Positions 16,322 to 24,798 of a stretch of 64,000 nucleotides of DNA are shown here, piece after piece. Within the stretch, counting starts at the first letter, position 1. The number at the start of each line of letters is the position of its first letter. Made by a program: the position numbers and the translations under genes. Source of the stretch: DATLMR01 sp964615905 (GTDB lineage Bacteria > Acidobacteriota > Blastocatellia > UBA7656); contig CAZTUB010000009.1 in assembly GCA_964615905.1 (NCBI GenBank), positions 217,568 through 281,567 of the forward strand, written 5' to 3'. The notes beneath the pieces are model-generated. The model was not told the origin of the DNA and ran no database searches. It saw nothing but the letters and a program-made list of their open reading frames with translations.

Positions 16322-18988
16322 CTACCCTTCCGTCGGGGGCGTCTCGCCCTGGCGCGTGCGGCGTACAGGCGCAGACCTCACGTTGCCGGGGTTGACTACG
16401 CGCACGCTGAAATTGCCCATGCCTGCGATGCGGTTGGTCGTCAGCGTGATGATGATCTTTTCGCCCTTGACCTTGTTAGGGACGCGGAGCCGAACGCCGC
16501 CGTCAGCGGTCAGGAACTCAACGACAGCCCCGTTGCGGAAGTGGCTGCCCGTGATGACAACCTGCTCGTGGGTGTCGTCGCCTTCGATTGGAAGAACGAG
16601 CACCTCTGTTACCCGCGGCCCTGCGGCCGTAAGCTTGAACTCGTTTGACGGCACGCCGTTGCCTTCGTTCGGATTGAAGACCTGGAAGGTCAACTCGCCC
16701 GGCTGTTTTATAAGCTCGTTAAGCTGTCCGCCCAGGCTGACCTGTATGCGAGTCGAGGACCGGAACCTTACGCGCCCGCGAGCTACTTTTATGGTGTTCC
16801 CGTCCGGCCCTTTTATCCTGACAAGCGCGCCCCTGCGGAACCGCTGGCCCTGAATGCCGATACGGACATTAGACGAACCGGCGAACAGCGTCCCCGGCTG
16901 TATAGTGTCGATGTGCGGGCCGACCGTCTCAATCTCTTTCGCGGGCGAGGCGTGGTTGCCGGGGTTTCGCACGACGACAGCGAGCTTCCCCGCGGTCTGC
17001 GCGAACTCGCCGGGCACGGTCAGCTTGATGACCCTGTCGGTCATAGATCGTATGCGCGTGGCGGGTATGCGGTTGCCGTTTATCTCGACTCGCGCGCCGT
17101 CGCGGAAGTTCTCGCCTAAAATCTTCAAAGCGAATTTGCTGCTCCCGGCGATGACGCCGCCGACACCTGTCTTCAGAGAATCGATGCGCGGCCCAAATAT
17201 TTCGAGCGACCGCTCGTTCGATACAAGCTCGGAGTCGTCTCTGTTTTTAACCTGTATGCTGCGCGTGCCGACACGCGCAGCGATATTTTGCGGCACGCGG
17301 GCCTCCAGATCGTCTCCGATGCGATCTGTGTTCAGCTTCTCGCCGTCGATAAAGATCGCCGAGCTATCGCGGAAGTTTCTTCCCCGTATCCTTATCGTGA
17401 AAGGCTCGGCCGGGCCGGGAACTCGCGCGGGCTTTAGCTTCTCGATCACGGGGCCAAGCGGTCTTACGGGTAGAGCCTTCGCCGGCGAATCTGAGCCGCC
17501 CGACCTCACTTGAATAGAAAGGTCCGCATTCCTCTGAAGCCGCGATTTCGGTACGATGACTTTGAGCGTGTCGCTCTCTTTCAAATCGGCGGCGAGTACT
17601 TCGCCGTCAACGACTACCGACGCGCCCGGCGCGAAGTTCTGCCCCTTGATAATCAGCCGGAGATTTCGCGGGCGGTTCTGCTCGACGACGTCAGGCACGA
17701 AGGCCGTGATAAGGGGAGCGGCTGAATCGGCTTCGCTCTCTTTCGCCTTCTCCACGTCGAAGCCTATGATTACTATCTCGTCCCCAGTCGGCGCGGACCT
17801 TATCGCGGTCACGGTTCGTGTGACCTCGCTCAAAGCGATTCTGCGAAGCTCGCTCCCGACCGCCTCGTGCGATTCAAGCTCGCCCGTTTCGGTGTTGAAG
17901 GCGAACAGCATCCCCGTCGCAGAGCCTAAGAAAGCCACCTCCGCGTCTTTACCAAAGACGACGTTGTTGGCTCTGGAAAATTTTATTCCGTCGGGCGGGG
18001 TGAACTCGCTTTTAACCGAAAGGCTGCCCCCGCTGTTGACGGCGATGACGGCTCCGCCCGGCTGGTCGTCATCTTTTTGCAAGCGCGTGATGCCGATCAC
18101 CTCGCGATTGTCGGCGGCGAGCGCTACCGTGACCCGCTTCGGCGATTTGACGGCGAGGCTTGCAGTTTCGCCGCCCGTTTCGACGTCGATTGCGAAGAGC
18201 TTTTCGCCGCCGGTCGCGGCGATGTAGACGGTCTGCCCGTCAGCGCCAAAGGCCGGGTTGTTTGCTTGATCGAAACGCGCGTCGGCCGGGCTGAAGTTGA
18301 TGCCGGAGCTAAGCTCTCCCGTCTCGGCGATCTTGATGAGCGAGAGGTTATTGGCCACGGCGCTCGCGACGGCCATCACCCGCCGCCCCTCGTGATCGTA
18401 GAGAGCGAGTTCCGAAGGCTGCCCAAGCAGCGGCAGCCGCGAAACCATCTGGCCGGTCTCGACATCGAAGGAAAAGAGCGCGGGTTCGTTAAAGCTAGAA
18501 GCTATCAAACAGAACCTGCCGTCAGCCGTCAGAAAGGGCCGCGTCGCGGGGGTGATGATTGCGTCCGTGGGAAGTATTATGAGCGAGCGCAGATCGAGCC
18601 TGCGCGCTCGCGTGGCGTCGATTATGCTCACGGTCGCCGGGTGGCCTGAGCCTGGATCGTTCGCAGCGGCGACGGCGACGAGCCTGCGCCCGTTGCCTTC
18701 GATCATAGAAACAGGGCCGACCATTTCACCCACGACCGTAGTCGATAGCACCTTGCCGGTCGAGACGCTGAACGAGATGAGCGAACCGCTTGTCACAGAC
18801 GAGAGGAACCCGACCTTGCCGCCCGCAGAGATGACAGGGGCGGCGTTCTCATCGAGCACGGCAAACGACGGCAGCGCAACGCTGCGCTTCTCGCCAAGCT
18901 GCGCGCGATTACTGCTGGCCTGGGCCACCGTAAGAGAGGCAACCAGCAAACACGCGAGCATGGTCGCAGGCTTTCTTCTCAACCTCAT
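16322..18988 (-). CDS. Large secreted beta-propeller protein with five IPT/TIG domains
   Basis: A predicted secreted protein of 888 residues with an N-terminal signal peptide (ATMLACLLVASLTVAQA). Residues ~35-420 consist of repeated units of the YVTN/WD-like propeller type (GKVGFLSSV..., SIIDATRA, AVIAVNSGGSL). Residues ~430-880 contain five immunoglobulin-like IPT/TIG repeats, each opening with a hallmark such as GPVIEKLKPA, GPRIDSLKTG, GPHIDTIQPG or GPRVTEVLVL and continuing to G-x-NF-x-GA-x-V. Proteins like this are common on cell surfaces and are thought to mediate adhesion or carbohydrate contact; the ligand is unknown. No adjacent gene suggests a partner. Confidence 0.85.
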   Translation of the reverse strand: MRLRRKPATMLACLLVASLTVAQASSNRAQLGEKRSVALPSFAVLDENAAPVISAGGKVGFLSSVTSGSLISFSVSTGKVLSTTVVGEMVGPVSMIEGNGRRLVAVAAANDPGSGHPATVSIIDATRARRLDLRSLIILPTDAIITPATRPFLTADGRFCLIASSFNEPALFSFDVETGQMVSRLPLLGQPSELALYDHEGRRVMAVASAVANNLSLIKIAETGELSSGINFSPADARFDQANNPAFGADGQTVYIAATGGEKLFAIDVETGGETASLAVKSPKRVTVALAADNREVIGITRLQKDDDQPGGAVIAVNSGGSLSVKSEFTPPDGIKFSRANNVVFGKDAEVAFLGSATGMLFAFNTETGELESHEAVGSELRRIALSEVTRTVTAIRSAPTGDEIVIIGFDVEKAKESEADSAAPLITAFVPDVVEQNRPRNLRLIIKGQNFAPGASVVVDGEVLAADLKESDTLKVIVPKSRLQRNADLSIQVRSGGSDSPAKALPVRPLGPVIEKLKPARVPGPAEPFTIRIRGRNFRDSSAIFIDGEKLNTDRIGDDLEARVPQNIAARVGTRSIQVKNRDDSELVSNERSLEIFGPRIDSLKTGVGGVIAGSSKFALKILGENFRDGARVEINGNRIPATRIRSMTDRVIKLTVPGEFAQTAGKLAVVVRNPGNHASPAKEIETVGPHIDTIQPGTLFAGSSNVRIGIQGQRFRRGALVRIKGPDGNTIKVARGRVRFRSSTRIQVSLGGQLNELIKQPGELTFQVFNPNEGNGVPSNEFKLTAAGPRVTEVLVLPIEGDDTHEQVVITGSHFRNGAVVEFLTADGGVRLRVPNKVKGEKIIITLTTNRIAGMGNFSVRVVNPGNVRSAPVRRTRQGETPPTEG

Positions 18989-19181
18989 CAGCTTCTACTC
19001 CTAAACCGCCGGACTTCAACGCGCTTCTAGAGGGGAGGGCGCTAACTGCTTGAAATCTTAATATTATTGCTATACCAATTCAAGCGGATAATCTGATATA
19101 TGACTTGAATTACTGCTCCTGGCATTTCCCTCAACGCGCATGGCAGAATAGTTGTTCCAGATTAAGCAGGAGAAAATTGTT

Positions 19182-19649
19182 ATGTTAAAGATAAAGTGGT
19201 CAGTCTCTGTATCGGTCGCCGTTCTGCTCGCGAGCGCGACAATTACGGGCGCGGGACAGAAATCGGCAAAGGCGGGAAAGCCAAAAACGGCAAAGACCGT
19301 CGCCGCAAAGAGCGCGACGCCCGGCGAGATCGAGCGGATTTCGGTTGACGAGCTGATAGTGATGATGGCAAAGAACAGGCCCGTCACAATCATAGATGTT
19401 CGCAACACGGACTCGTATGAGACGAAGATAAAAGGCGCGCTACAGATTCCCCACGACCAGATAGCCTCTCACCTGAAAGAGATTCCGCGCACCCGCGAGA
19501 TAGTCACATACTGTGCCTGACCGAGCGAAGCTACAAGCGCCGGTGCGGCGCAGACGCTCATCGACAACGGCTATAAACGGGTCCGCGCGCTCAAAGGCGG
19601 CTGGGACGCCTGGCTCCAAGCTATGGGAAAGACCGAGCCTAAAAAGTGA
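19182..19649 (+). CDS. Secreted rhodanese-domain protein, probable selenoprotein (in-frame TGA at 19518)
   Basis: A single-domain rhodanese of 155 residues if TGA 19518-19520 is read as selenocysteine. The ATG at 19182 follows AGGAGA and starts a signal peptide (MLKIKWSVSVSVAVLLASA). The rhodanese fold is clear: IIDVRN (Asp72, Arg74), then GALQIPH, then the active-site loop beginning YCA at residues 110-112. The next codon is TGA (residue 113), followed in the same frame by PSEATSAGAAQTLIDNGY and a typical C-terminus (VRALKGGWDAWL), ending at TGA 19647. Many rhodaneses read YCACP at this point, so TGA replaces a Cys. A hairpin lies just downstream. Translation stopping at TGA would give a truncated domain. 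The alternative is a recent nonsense mutation. Confidence 0.75.
19523..19559 (+). promoter_or_regulatory. Candidate bacterial SECIS hairpin
   Basis: Immediately 3' of TGA 19518-19520. The outer stem GAGCG (19523-19527) pairs with CGCTC (19555-19559) and the inner stem GCGCC (19537-19541) pairs with GGCGC (19547-19551), leaving an apical loop GGTGC whose first two bases are G. The loop starts 21 bases after the TGA, within the spacing usual for bacterial SECIS elements. The two stems are separated by an asymmetric internal loop (9 and 3 bases). Confidence 0.6.
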
Positions 19650-20007
19650 CAAACATCAACTGGCGCTCAACCGCCTGCCCGGATTAAACGGCAGGGCGAG
19701 TTGACAACACCTGAGTATTCAAATAGAGTTTTTTATTCGGTCATGGACGCTTGAGCACAGCAGTAAAGTAGTTGAACCTGACGAACAGCGATTAGTAGCG
19801 ATTGTTACCAATCGATTGTGACCGTCACTGAACTGCTCGTCGATCAAATAGGGCTGGGTAACTTCAAGCTGGCTTGATTTAGCAATTAATCCACCAAAAG
19901 TGCTGGTTTCAGCTCTTATGCTGGAGACTTTTTCTGTCTCCTCAATCCGCATAACTTTGCGCTGCAGTAATTCGCAGCCGCTTAACTCTCTAGGAGGTGC
20001 ATCGAAT
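19650..20007. other. Intergenic leader before the secreted protein gene
   Basis: No gene is supported. It contains the inverted repeat CGATTG-TTAC-CAATCG (19799-19814), a T-rich run near 19730, and the strong ribosome site TAGGAGGTG (19991-19999) for the next gene. Promoter position cannot be fixed with confidence. Confidence 0.4.
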
Positions 20008-20874
20008 ATGAAAGCAGGAAAACCGTTGACTTATCTTCTTATGGTGGCTCTGGCAGCCATCGTACTTTTCGCCCCCAACGTCACGACTACAAGGGCCGCG
20101 CAAGCCGCGTGCGAGACAGTCGTCATAACAGAGGATGATGTAGCAAGGCAGGCAGAGAACACTCCGCCGACCAGAAACTGGGTTCTCTACACACGCTTAG
20201 CAGGTAACGGGTTATTCAGACTCGGCCCCGCCACGCCGCCTCTGGGCGTCGGCAGCTTTGAGACGGTGACCCCGACGGGCGCGGACAAAGTAACCCTCTT
20301 TAATTTCGATCATATCGGTACGTCGCTCGCAGAGATTGACAGGATCGGTTATGCCACATACAGGGCAGCCAACGCGTCGGACAATGACGCCCAGTTGCCC
20401 GCGATCAACATCCAGGTCGACGTAAACGGCGCTGCGCCGGGCGGGTTCACCACGCTCGTCTTCGAGCCTGTATACAACGCAACTCAAGGTGCAATAGTCG
20501 ACAACACCTGGCAGACGTGGGACGCATTCAACGGCGGCCAGGCCATCTGGTGGTCATCAAACCCGATCCCCGGTGCGCCTAACAGAGACACCTTCGTCAC
20601 CTGGGAGACGATTGTCGAAAACAACCCCGATGCAGTAATAGTCGGCGGGTTCGGCGTCAACCAGGGCAGCGGCAACCCGGCGCTGACCGCTTCTACCGAC
20701 GCGCTTGCAATCGGCTACGACGGCGAATGCGTCATTTATAATTTCGACCCGTTCGAGGTCGCGGCCAGCAAAGACGCCTGCAAAAACGGCGGCTGGAAGA
20801 CGCTGAGACGCGCCGACGGCTCAACGTTCAAGAACCAGGGCGACTGCATCCAGTACGCGAATACTGGCAAGTAA
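20008..20874 (+). CDS. Secreted hypothetical protein
   Basis: Starts at ATG 20008 after the strong site TAGGAGGTG. The 288-residue product has a classical signal peptide (PLTYLLMVALAAIVLFAPN), a beta-rich middle with many Asn, Gly and aromatic residues that looks like a single extracellular sandwich domain (NIQVDVNGAAPGGFTTLVF, ...NTWQTWDAFNGGQAIWW), and a C-terminal disulphide-like tail with a Cys pair (DACKNGGWKT...NQGDCIQY) that recurs in other secreted proteins of soil bacteria. I cannot assign a function. An intrinsic terminator follows. Confidence 0.8.
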   Translation: MKAGKPLTYLLMVALAAIVLFAPNVTTTRAAQAACETVVITEDDVARQAENTPPTRNWVLYTRLAGNGLFRLGPATPPLGVGSFETVTPTGADKVTLFNFDHIGTSLAEIDRIGYATYRAANASDNDAQLPAINIQVDVNGAAPGGFTTLVFEPVYNATQGAIVDNTWQTWDAFNGGQAIWWSSNPIPGAPNRDTFVTWETIVENNPDAVIVGGFGVNQGSGNPALTASTDALAIGYDGECVIYNFDPFEVAASKDACKNGGWKTLRRADGSTFKNQGDCIQYANTGK

Positions 20875-20902
20875 GCTCGTCACCATCTTAGCTTTTAAAC
20901 TC

Positions 20903-20940
20903 AAAAGGCGGGGCCGAACGAATCGGCCCCGCCTTTTGCT
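20903..20940. terminator. Bidirectional intrinsic terminator
   Basis: A perfect 15-bp stem (AAAAGGCGGGGCCGA with TCGGCCCCGCCTTTT, 20903-20917 and 20923-20937) with loop ACGAA sits between the convergent secreted-protein gene and pntB. The stem ends in A/T pairs on both sides, so it can stop transcription from either direction. Confidence 0.85.
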
Positions 20941-20956
20941 TTTAAGTAGACGCCCT

Positions 20957-22327
20957 TCAGACTTCCTGCACCGCCTGCACGAGCCTCGTAAGCGAGGCCT
21001 TTGCGTCGCCGTAGAGCATGCCCGTGTTCGATTTGAAAAAGAGCGGGTTCTCGATCCCTGCGAAGCCTTTGCCTTTGCCGCGCTTTAAGACCACGACCGA
21101 GCGCGAGCGGTCCACTTCGAGAATCGGCATCCCGGCAATAGGGCTTGTCGGGTTATCGCGCGCGTCCGGGTTCACAACGTCGTTCGCTCCGATGACGACC
21201 GCCACGTCTGTCGCAGGAAACTCCGAGTTGATCTGCTCAAGCTCGTACAGCGCGGAGTAAGGCACGTTCGCTTCGGCGAGCAATACGTTCATGTGGCCCG
21301 GCATACGGCCCGCCACCGGGTGTATTGCATACTTCACAGTGACGCCTCGCGCTTCGAGCAGGTTGCCAAGCTCGCGCACGGCGTGCTGTGCCTGCGCCGT
21401 CGCCATGCCGTAGCCCGGAACAAAGACCACCTGCCTTGCATAAGCCAGTTGAACCGCCAGGTCTTCGGCTGCGATCTCGCGCATAATGCCCTGCTCTTGC
21501 GACGTGGCCGCCGCCGACTCGCTCCCGAACGCGCCGAACAGCACGTTTGTGATCGAGCGGTTCATCGCCTTGCACATCAATATTGAAAGGATAAAGCCGG
21601 AAAAACCGTCGAGCGTCCCCGCAATTATCAGCACGTTGTTCGAGATGGCAAAGCCTGTAGCGGCAGCCGCCAGCCCCGCGTAAGAGTTCATCAAAGACAT
21701 GACGACGGGCATATCCGCCGCGCCAATCGGCAGCACAAGCAATATGCCGAATAGGAACGCCATACCCACCATCACATAAAACAGGTAGGCGGCGGTCGGC
21801 ACAAAGATCAGGTAGATAAATATCCCCGCCGTCGCGACGAACAGCGTCATGTTTATGATGTTCTGCCCCTTGTAAGTGACAGGTGTCCCGCGCATGAGGT
21901 CTTGCAGCTTTACGAACGCCATGAGGGAGCCGGTTACGGTGATGCCGCCGAACATGACTTCGAAACCAATCGCGGTCATCTTGAACGACCCTAGCTCCGA
22001 CCCGTGGCGGTAGAACTCGGATATGCCCACGAGCGCGGCGGCAAGCGCGCCGAACGCGTGCGACAACGCCGTCCGCTGCGGCATCGCGGTCATGGGGACC
22101 CAGATCGACATCGCCCCGCCTATGAGCGACCCGATAATCAACCCGGCGATGATCCATTCGTAGCTTACGATCTCTCTGTGAAGCAGCGTGCCGACGATGG
22201 CCATCAGCATGCCGACCTCGGCCATGATCATCCCGCGCCGGGCCGATTCAGGATGGCTCAGACCTTTCAGACCAAAAATAAAGAGGATCGAAGCGACAAG
22301 GTATGTTAGCTCGATGGAGTAATTCAT
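20957..22327 (-). CDS. pntB: NAD(P) transhydrogenase subunit beta
   Basis: The proton-translocating transhydrogenase subunit carrying the second membrane part and the NADP-binding domain III. The 456 residues include about eight to nine membrane helices over residues 1-260 and then the NADP domain with the GYGMATAQAQ motif at 305-314 and KRGKGKGFAGIENPLF near residue 420. The enzyme couples NADH-to-NADPH hydride transfer to proton movement. Its start overlaps the stop of pntAB by four bases (ATGA), a typical tight operon. Confidence 0.97.
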   Translation of the reverse strand: MNYSIELTYLVASILFIFGLKGLSHPESARRGMIMAEVGMLMAIVGTLLHREIVSYEWIIAGLIIGSLIGGAMSIWVPMTAMPQRTALSHAFGALAAALVGISEFYRHGSELGSFKMTAIGFEVMFGGITVTGSLMAFVKLQDLMRGTPVTYKGQNIINMTLFVATAGIFIYLIFVPTAAYLFYVMVGMAFLFGILLVLPIGAADMPVVMSLMNSYAGLAAAATGFAISNNVLIIAGTLDGFSGFILSILMCKAMNRSITNVLFGAFGSESAAATSQEQGIMREIAAEDLAVQLAYARQVVFVPGYGMATAQAQHAVRELGNLLEARGVTVKYAIHPVAGRMPGHMNVLLAEANVPYSALYELEQINSEFPATDVAVVIGANDVVNPDARDNPTSPIAGMPILEVDRSRSVVVLKRGKGKGFAGIENPLFFKSNTGMLYGDAKASLTRLVQAVQEV

Positions 22328-22659
22328 CCCTGTTTGCCTTGCTCCTTTGCCAAGGAGTCTTGCTGTGGTGCGGGGTTCTTCTTCTTAAACATTCTGAGCA
22401 TGCGGTCGGTTATCATAAACCCGCCGACTACGTTGATCGTCGCGCAGGTCACGGCGATAAAGCCGAGAAGGGTGCTTACGCTGTTGTAGTCGGCCCCGGC
22501 CGTGACTATAGAGCCGACCAGGGATATGCCCGATATGGCGTTGGTCGCAGACATAAGCGGCGTGTGAAGCAGCGGCGGCACGCGCGATATAACCTGATAA
22601 CCGAGAAACGCCGCAAGCGCGAAGACGTAAAGAGCGGCGATAAAGGTTTCCGAACTCAC
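22324..22659 (-). CDS. pntAB: NAD(P) transhydrogenase subunit alpha 2 (membrane part)
   Basis: A 111-residue subunit with about three membrane helices (FIAALYVFALAAFLGYQVI, PLLHTPLMSATNAISGI, GFIAVTCATINVVGGFMI). The HTPLMSATNAISG motif is the hallmark of the alpha subunit's first membrane segment. It is separate from the NAD-binding part, the three-gene arrangement found in many non-enteric bacteria. It overlaps both neighbours by four bases. Confidence 0.97.
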   Translation of the reverse strand: MSSETFIAALYVFALAAFLGYQVISRVPPLLHTPLMSATNAISGISLVGSIVTAGADYNSVSTLLGFIAVTCATINVVGGFMITDRMLRMFKKKNPAPQQDSLAKEQGKQG

Positions 22660-23801
22660 GACTGTGTTCCTCCTGTAATTGCGGCTGCGACGCGCGGGTG
22701 TGTGGCAAGCCCCTGGTGCGCGACCGAGGCGGGGCCTACGATATCGTCTGTCATATCGATGTTCAACTCGCCTTCTTTTATCAGCAGAGTCAAAAAGGAG
22801 GTCACGTTGCGCGAGTACAACTGGCTTGCGTGGACAGGCACGCTCGACGCCAGGTTCAACGGCGCGATGATTGTGACGCCTTCCCTGAGAATGGTTTCGC
22901 CCGGAACTGTCGCCGCGCAGTTGCCGCCCGACGCCCCGGCCAGGTCGACTATGACCGAGCCGCGCTTCATCCCCGAAAGCGCCTCTTCGGTGACCATCAA
23001 AGGCGCGGGGCGGCCCGGAACCTGCGCCGACGTTACGATGACATCTGCCGTGCGAGCGTGCCTGGCTATAAGCTCGCGCCCGCGCCTGAGCGCCTCTTCC
23101 GACAGCTCGCGCGCGTACCCGCCTTCGTCTTCGGTCTCGATCCCGCCGAGGTCGACTTCGAGCACGCTTGCGCCGAGCGAGCGTATCGCTTCGCCGGCGG
23201 CGGCGCGCACGTCATAGCCTTCTACGACCGCGCCGAGCCTTCGGGCGGTAGCAATCGCCTGGAGCCCCGCGACTCCCGCGCCCAGCACAAGCACTCGCGC
23301 AGGAGGGACCGTCCCGGCCGCAGTCATAAGCATGGGAAACATGCGTGGTAGACGCTCTGCCGCCATCAGCACGGCTTTGTAGCCGACGATTGTCGCCATA
23401 GAAGAGAGTGCGTCCATCGCTTGCGCACGCGTTGTGCGCGGGATCAGCTCCATAGCAAAGGCCGTGTGACCGCTCGCGATCATCGGCTGTAACCCTGCCG
23501 GGTCGTCGAGCGGGCGCAGGAAGCCTATAACGACCGCGCTCTGTTTGAGCAAGTTGAGATCGTCTGTGACAGGGCGGTTGACCGAGGCAAGCACATCGGC
23601 TGAGGCGAGCATCTTTGAGCGGTCGGCCGAGACTTCGGCCCCGGCGGCGCGGTAATCTTCGTCGGAAGCGCCCGCCATGACGCCCGCGCCCGATTCAACC
23701 GTCACTTTGCAGCCTGAGGCGGCGAGCTTTTTTATCGAATCCGGGACCAGAGCCACACGAGTCTCTCCCGGCTCTGTCTCCCTCAAAACAGCTATTTGCA
23801 T
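22656..23801 (-). CDS. pntAA: NAD(P) transhydrogenase subunit alpha 1 (NAD-binding part)
   Basis: A 381-residue soluble subunit homologous to alanine dehydrogenase. It opens with the typical MQIAVLRETEPGETRVAL, and the Rossmann motif is VLVLGAGVAGLQAIATARRLG with the acidic residue in YDVR. The C-terminus (INIDMTDDIVG...) lacks a membrane part, which is supplied by pntAB. First gene of the pnt operon. The 240 bases upstream up to the CBS-protein gene hold no further gene. Confidence 0.96.
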   Translation of the reverse strand: MQIAVLRETEPGETRVALVPDSIKKLAASGCKVTVESGAGVMAGASDEDYRAAGAEVSADRSKMLASADVLASVNRPVTDDLNLLKQSAVVIGFLRPLDDPAGLQPMIASGHTAFAMELIPRTTRAQAMDALSSMATIVGYKAVLMAAERLPRMFPMLMTAAGTVPPARVLVLGAGVAGLQAIATARRLGAVVEGYDVRAAAGEAIRSLGASVLEVDLGGIETEDEGGYARELSEEALRRGRELIARHARTADVIVTSAQVPGRPAPLMVTEEALSGMKRGSVIVDLAGASGGNCAATVPGETILREGVTIIAPLNLASSVPVHASQLYSRNVTSFLTLLIKEGELNIDMTDDIVGPASVAHQGLATHPRVAAAITGGTQS

Positions 23802-24040
23802 GTCAAGACGGTCTCCCCGGTTGTATGAATTGAATATTGAATGAGCCGAACAGGTTTACCCTCGAACAAACGCGTCTCTGCTTGAGAGATGGAATATAAC
23901 ATTTTTGATCTCTACGCGGCAGCCACAACGCCGGACAGACGGGATTCTAGCAGAAAAATTTCGCGGGGGCGGTGACAGGGCGCACAAAGAGCACCGGTTT
24001 AGAAACCAGACTTGCTCGGATTCAAGATCGAGCTTTTAAG

Positions 24041-24496
24041 CTACGCGCCGTGCGCGAAACCGGGCGGCACATAGTGTATGTAAGTGTTCAGCATGCGGAT
24101 TTCGTCCGCTTTCTCGTCCGCATCCACTTCGAGCAAGTCGCGCAGCGAGACAAGGCCGAGCAGCTTGTTGCTCTCCAGGACCGGGAGATGGCGGCAGCGC
24201 GCCTGACGCATCTTGCTTATGCCGTCTTCGCAAGTGTCGTCGGGCGAGGCGATTGTGAGGTCTGTGGTCATAACGTCGCGTACCTGGACTTCGGCGGGAG
24301 TGCGGCCTTCGGCGACCACGCGCTTCATCAAGTCGCGCTCGGAAAAGAGCCCGACCACGCGGTCTCCTTCGACAACCGTCACCGCGCCGATGTTGCGTTC
24401 GGTCATATAGAGCACCGCCTCGTGGACGGTGTTGTCAGCCAATACCATGTAGAGGTCCCTGTTCGAGTCCTTAACGATTGAGCCGAGAGTTTTCAT
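24041..24496 (-). CDS. CBS domain pair protein
   Basis: A 151-residue protein made of two CBS domains (TVHEAVLYMTERNIGAVTVV...VGLFSERDLMKRVV, then DVMTTDLTIASPDDT...HLPVLESNKLLGLVSLRDLL). Such stand-alone pairs bind adenosine nucleotides and act as energy sensors; the target is unknown. It lies upstream of pntAA on the same strand with about 240 bases between, so a regulatory link to transhydrogenase is possible but not shown. Confidence 0.92.
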   Translation of the reverse strand: MKTLGSIVKDSNRDLYMVLADNTVHEAVLYMTERNIGAVTVVEGDRVVGLFSERDLMKRVVAEGRTPAEVQVRDVMTTDLTIASPDDTCEDGISKMRQARCRHLPVLESNKLLGLVSLRDLLEVDADEKADEIRMLNTYIHYVPPGFAHGA

Positions 24497-24798
24497 ACTT
24501 CCCTCCTGCGCAGCGTTTGGATTATTACTGAAGCAATTAGACGGTCACGGCCCGCCTGTGAGGAGAGAAAGACGAGCAGGTAGAGCCGCCCCTTTGATTC
24601 CTGTTTCCAGTTTCAAACTCGGAAACGCACTACCACAAGCGAAAAACTTATAAGTGCAAGTTGGGGAAAGTCTACCCGGCTGGCCGAGCCGTTGTCAATT
24701 CCGCCTTCGGCGCAGGACCGAGCAGAGTAAGGGGTTGAGGTCTTCGGCTTCCATAGGCGGCGACTGAGGCGGGTCCCGCCCCGGTCGGTCCTCATCGC
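24497..24798. other. Intergenic region without a gene
   Basis: About 300 bases between the stop of the cytochrome c-LivK fusion and the start of the CBS gene. Short frames here have no ribosome site and no protein-like sequence. I see no clear terminator or RNA. Confidence 0.4.

Noticed and set aside
21237..22157. 306-codon minus-strand frame within pntB
   Set aside because: Same strand but another frame inside a gene with clear PntB motifs; it is composition-driven.
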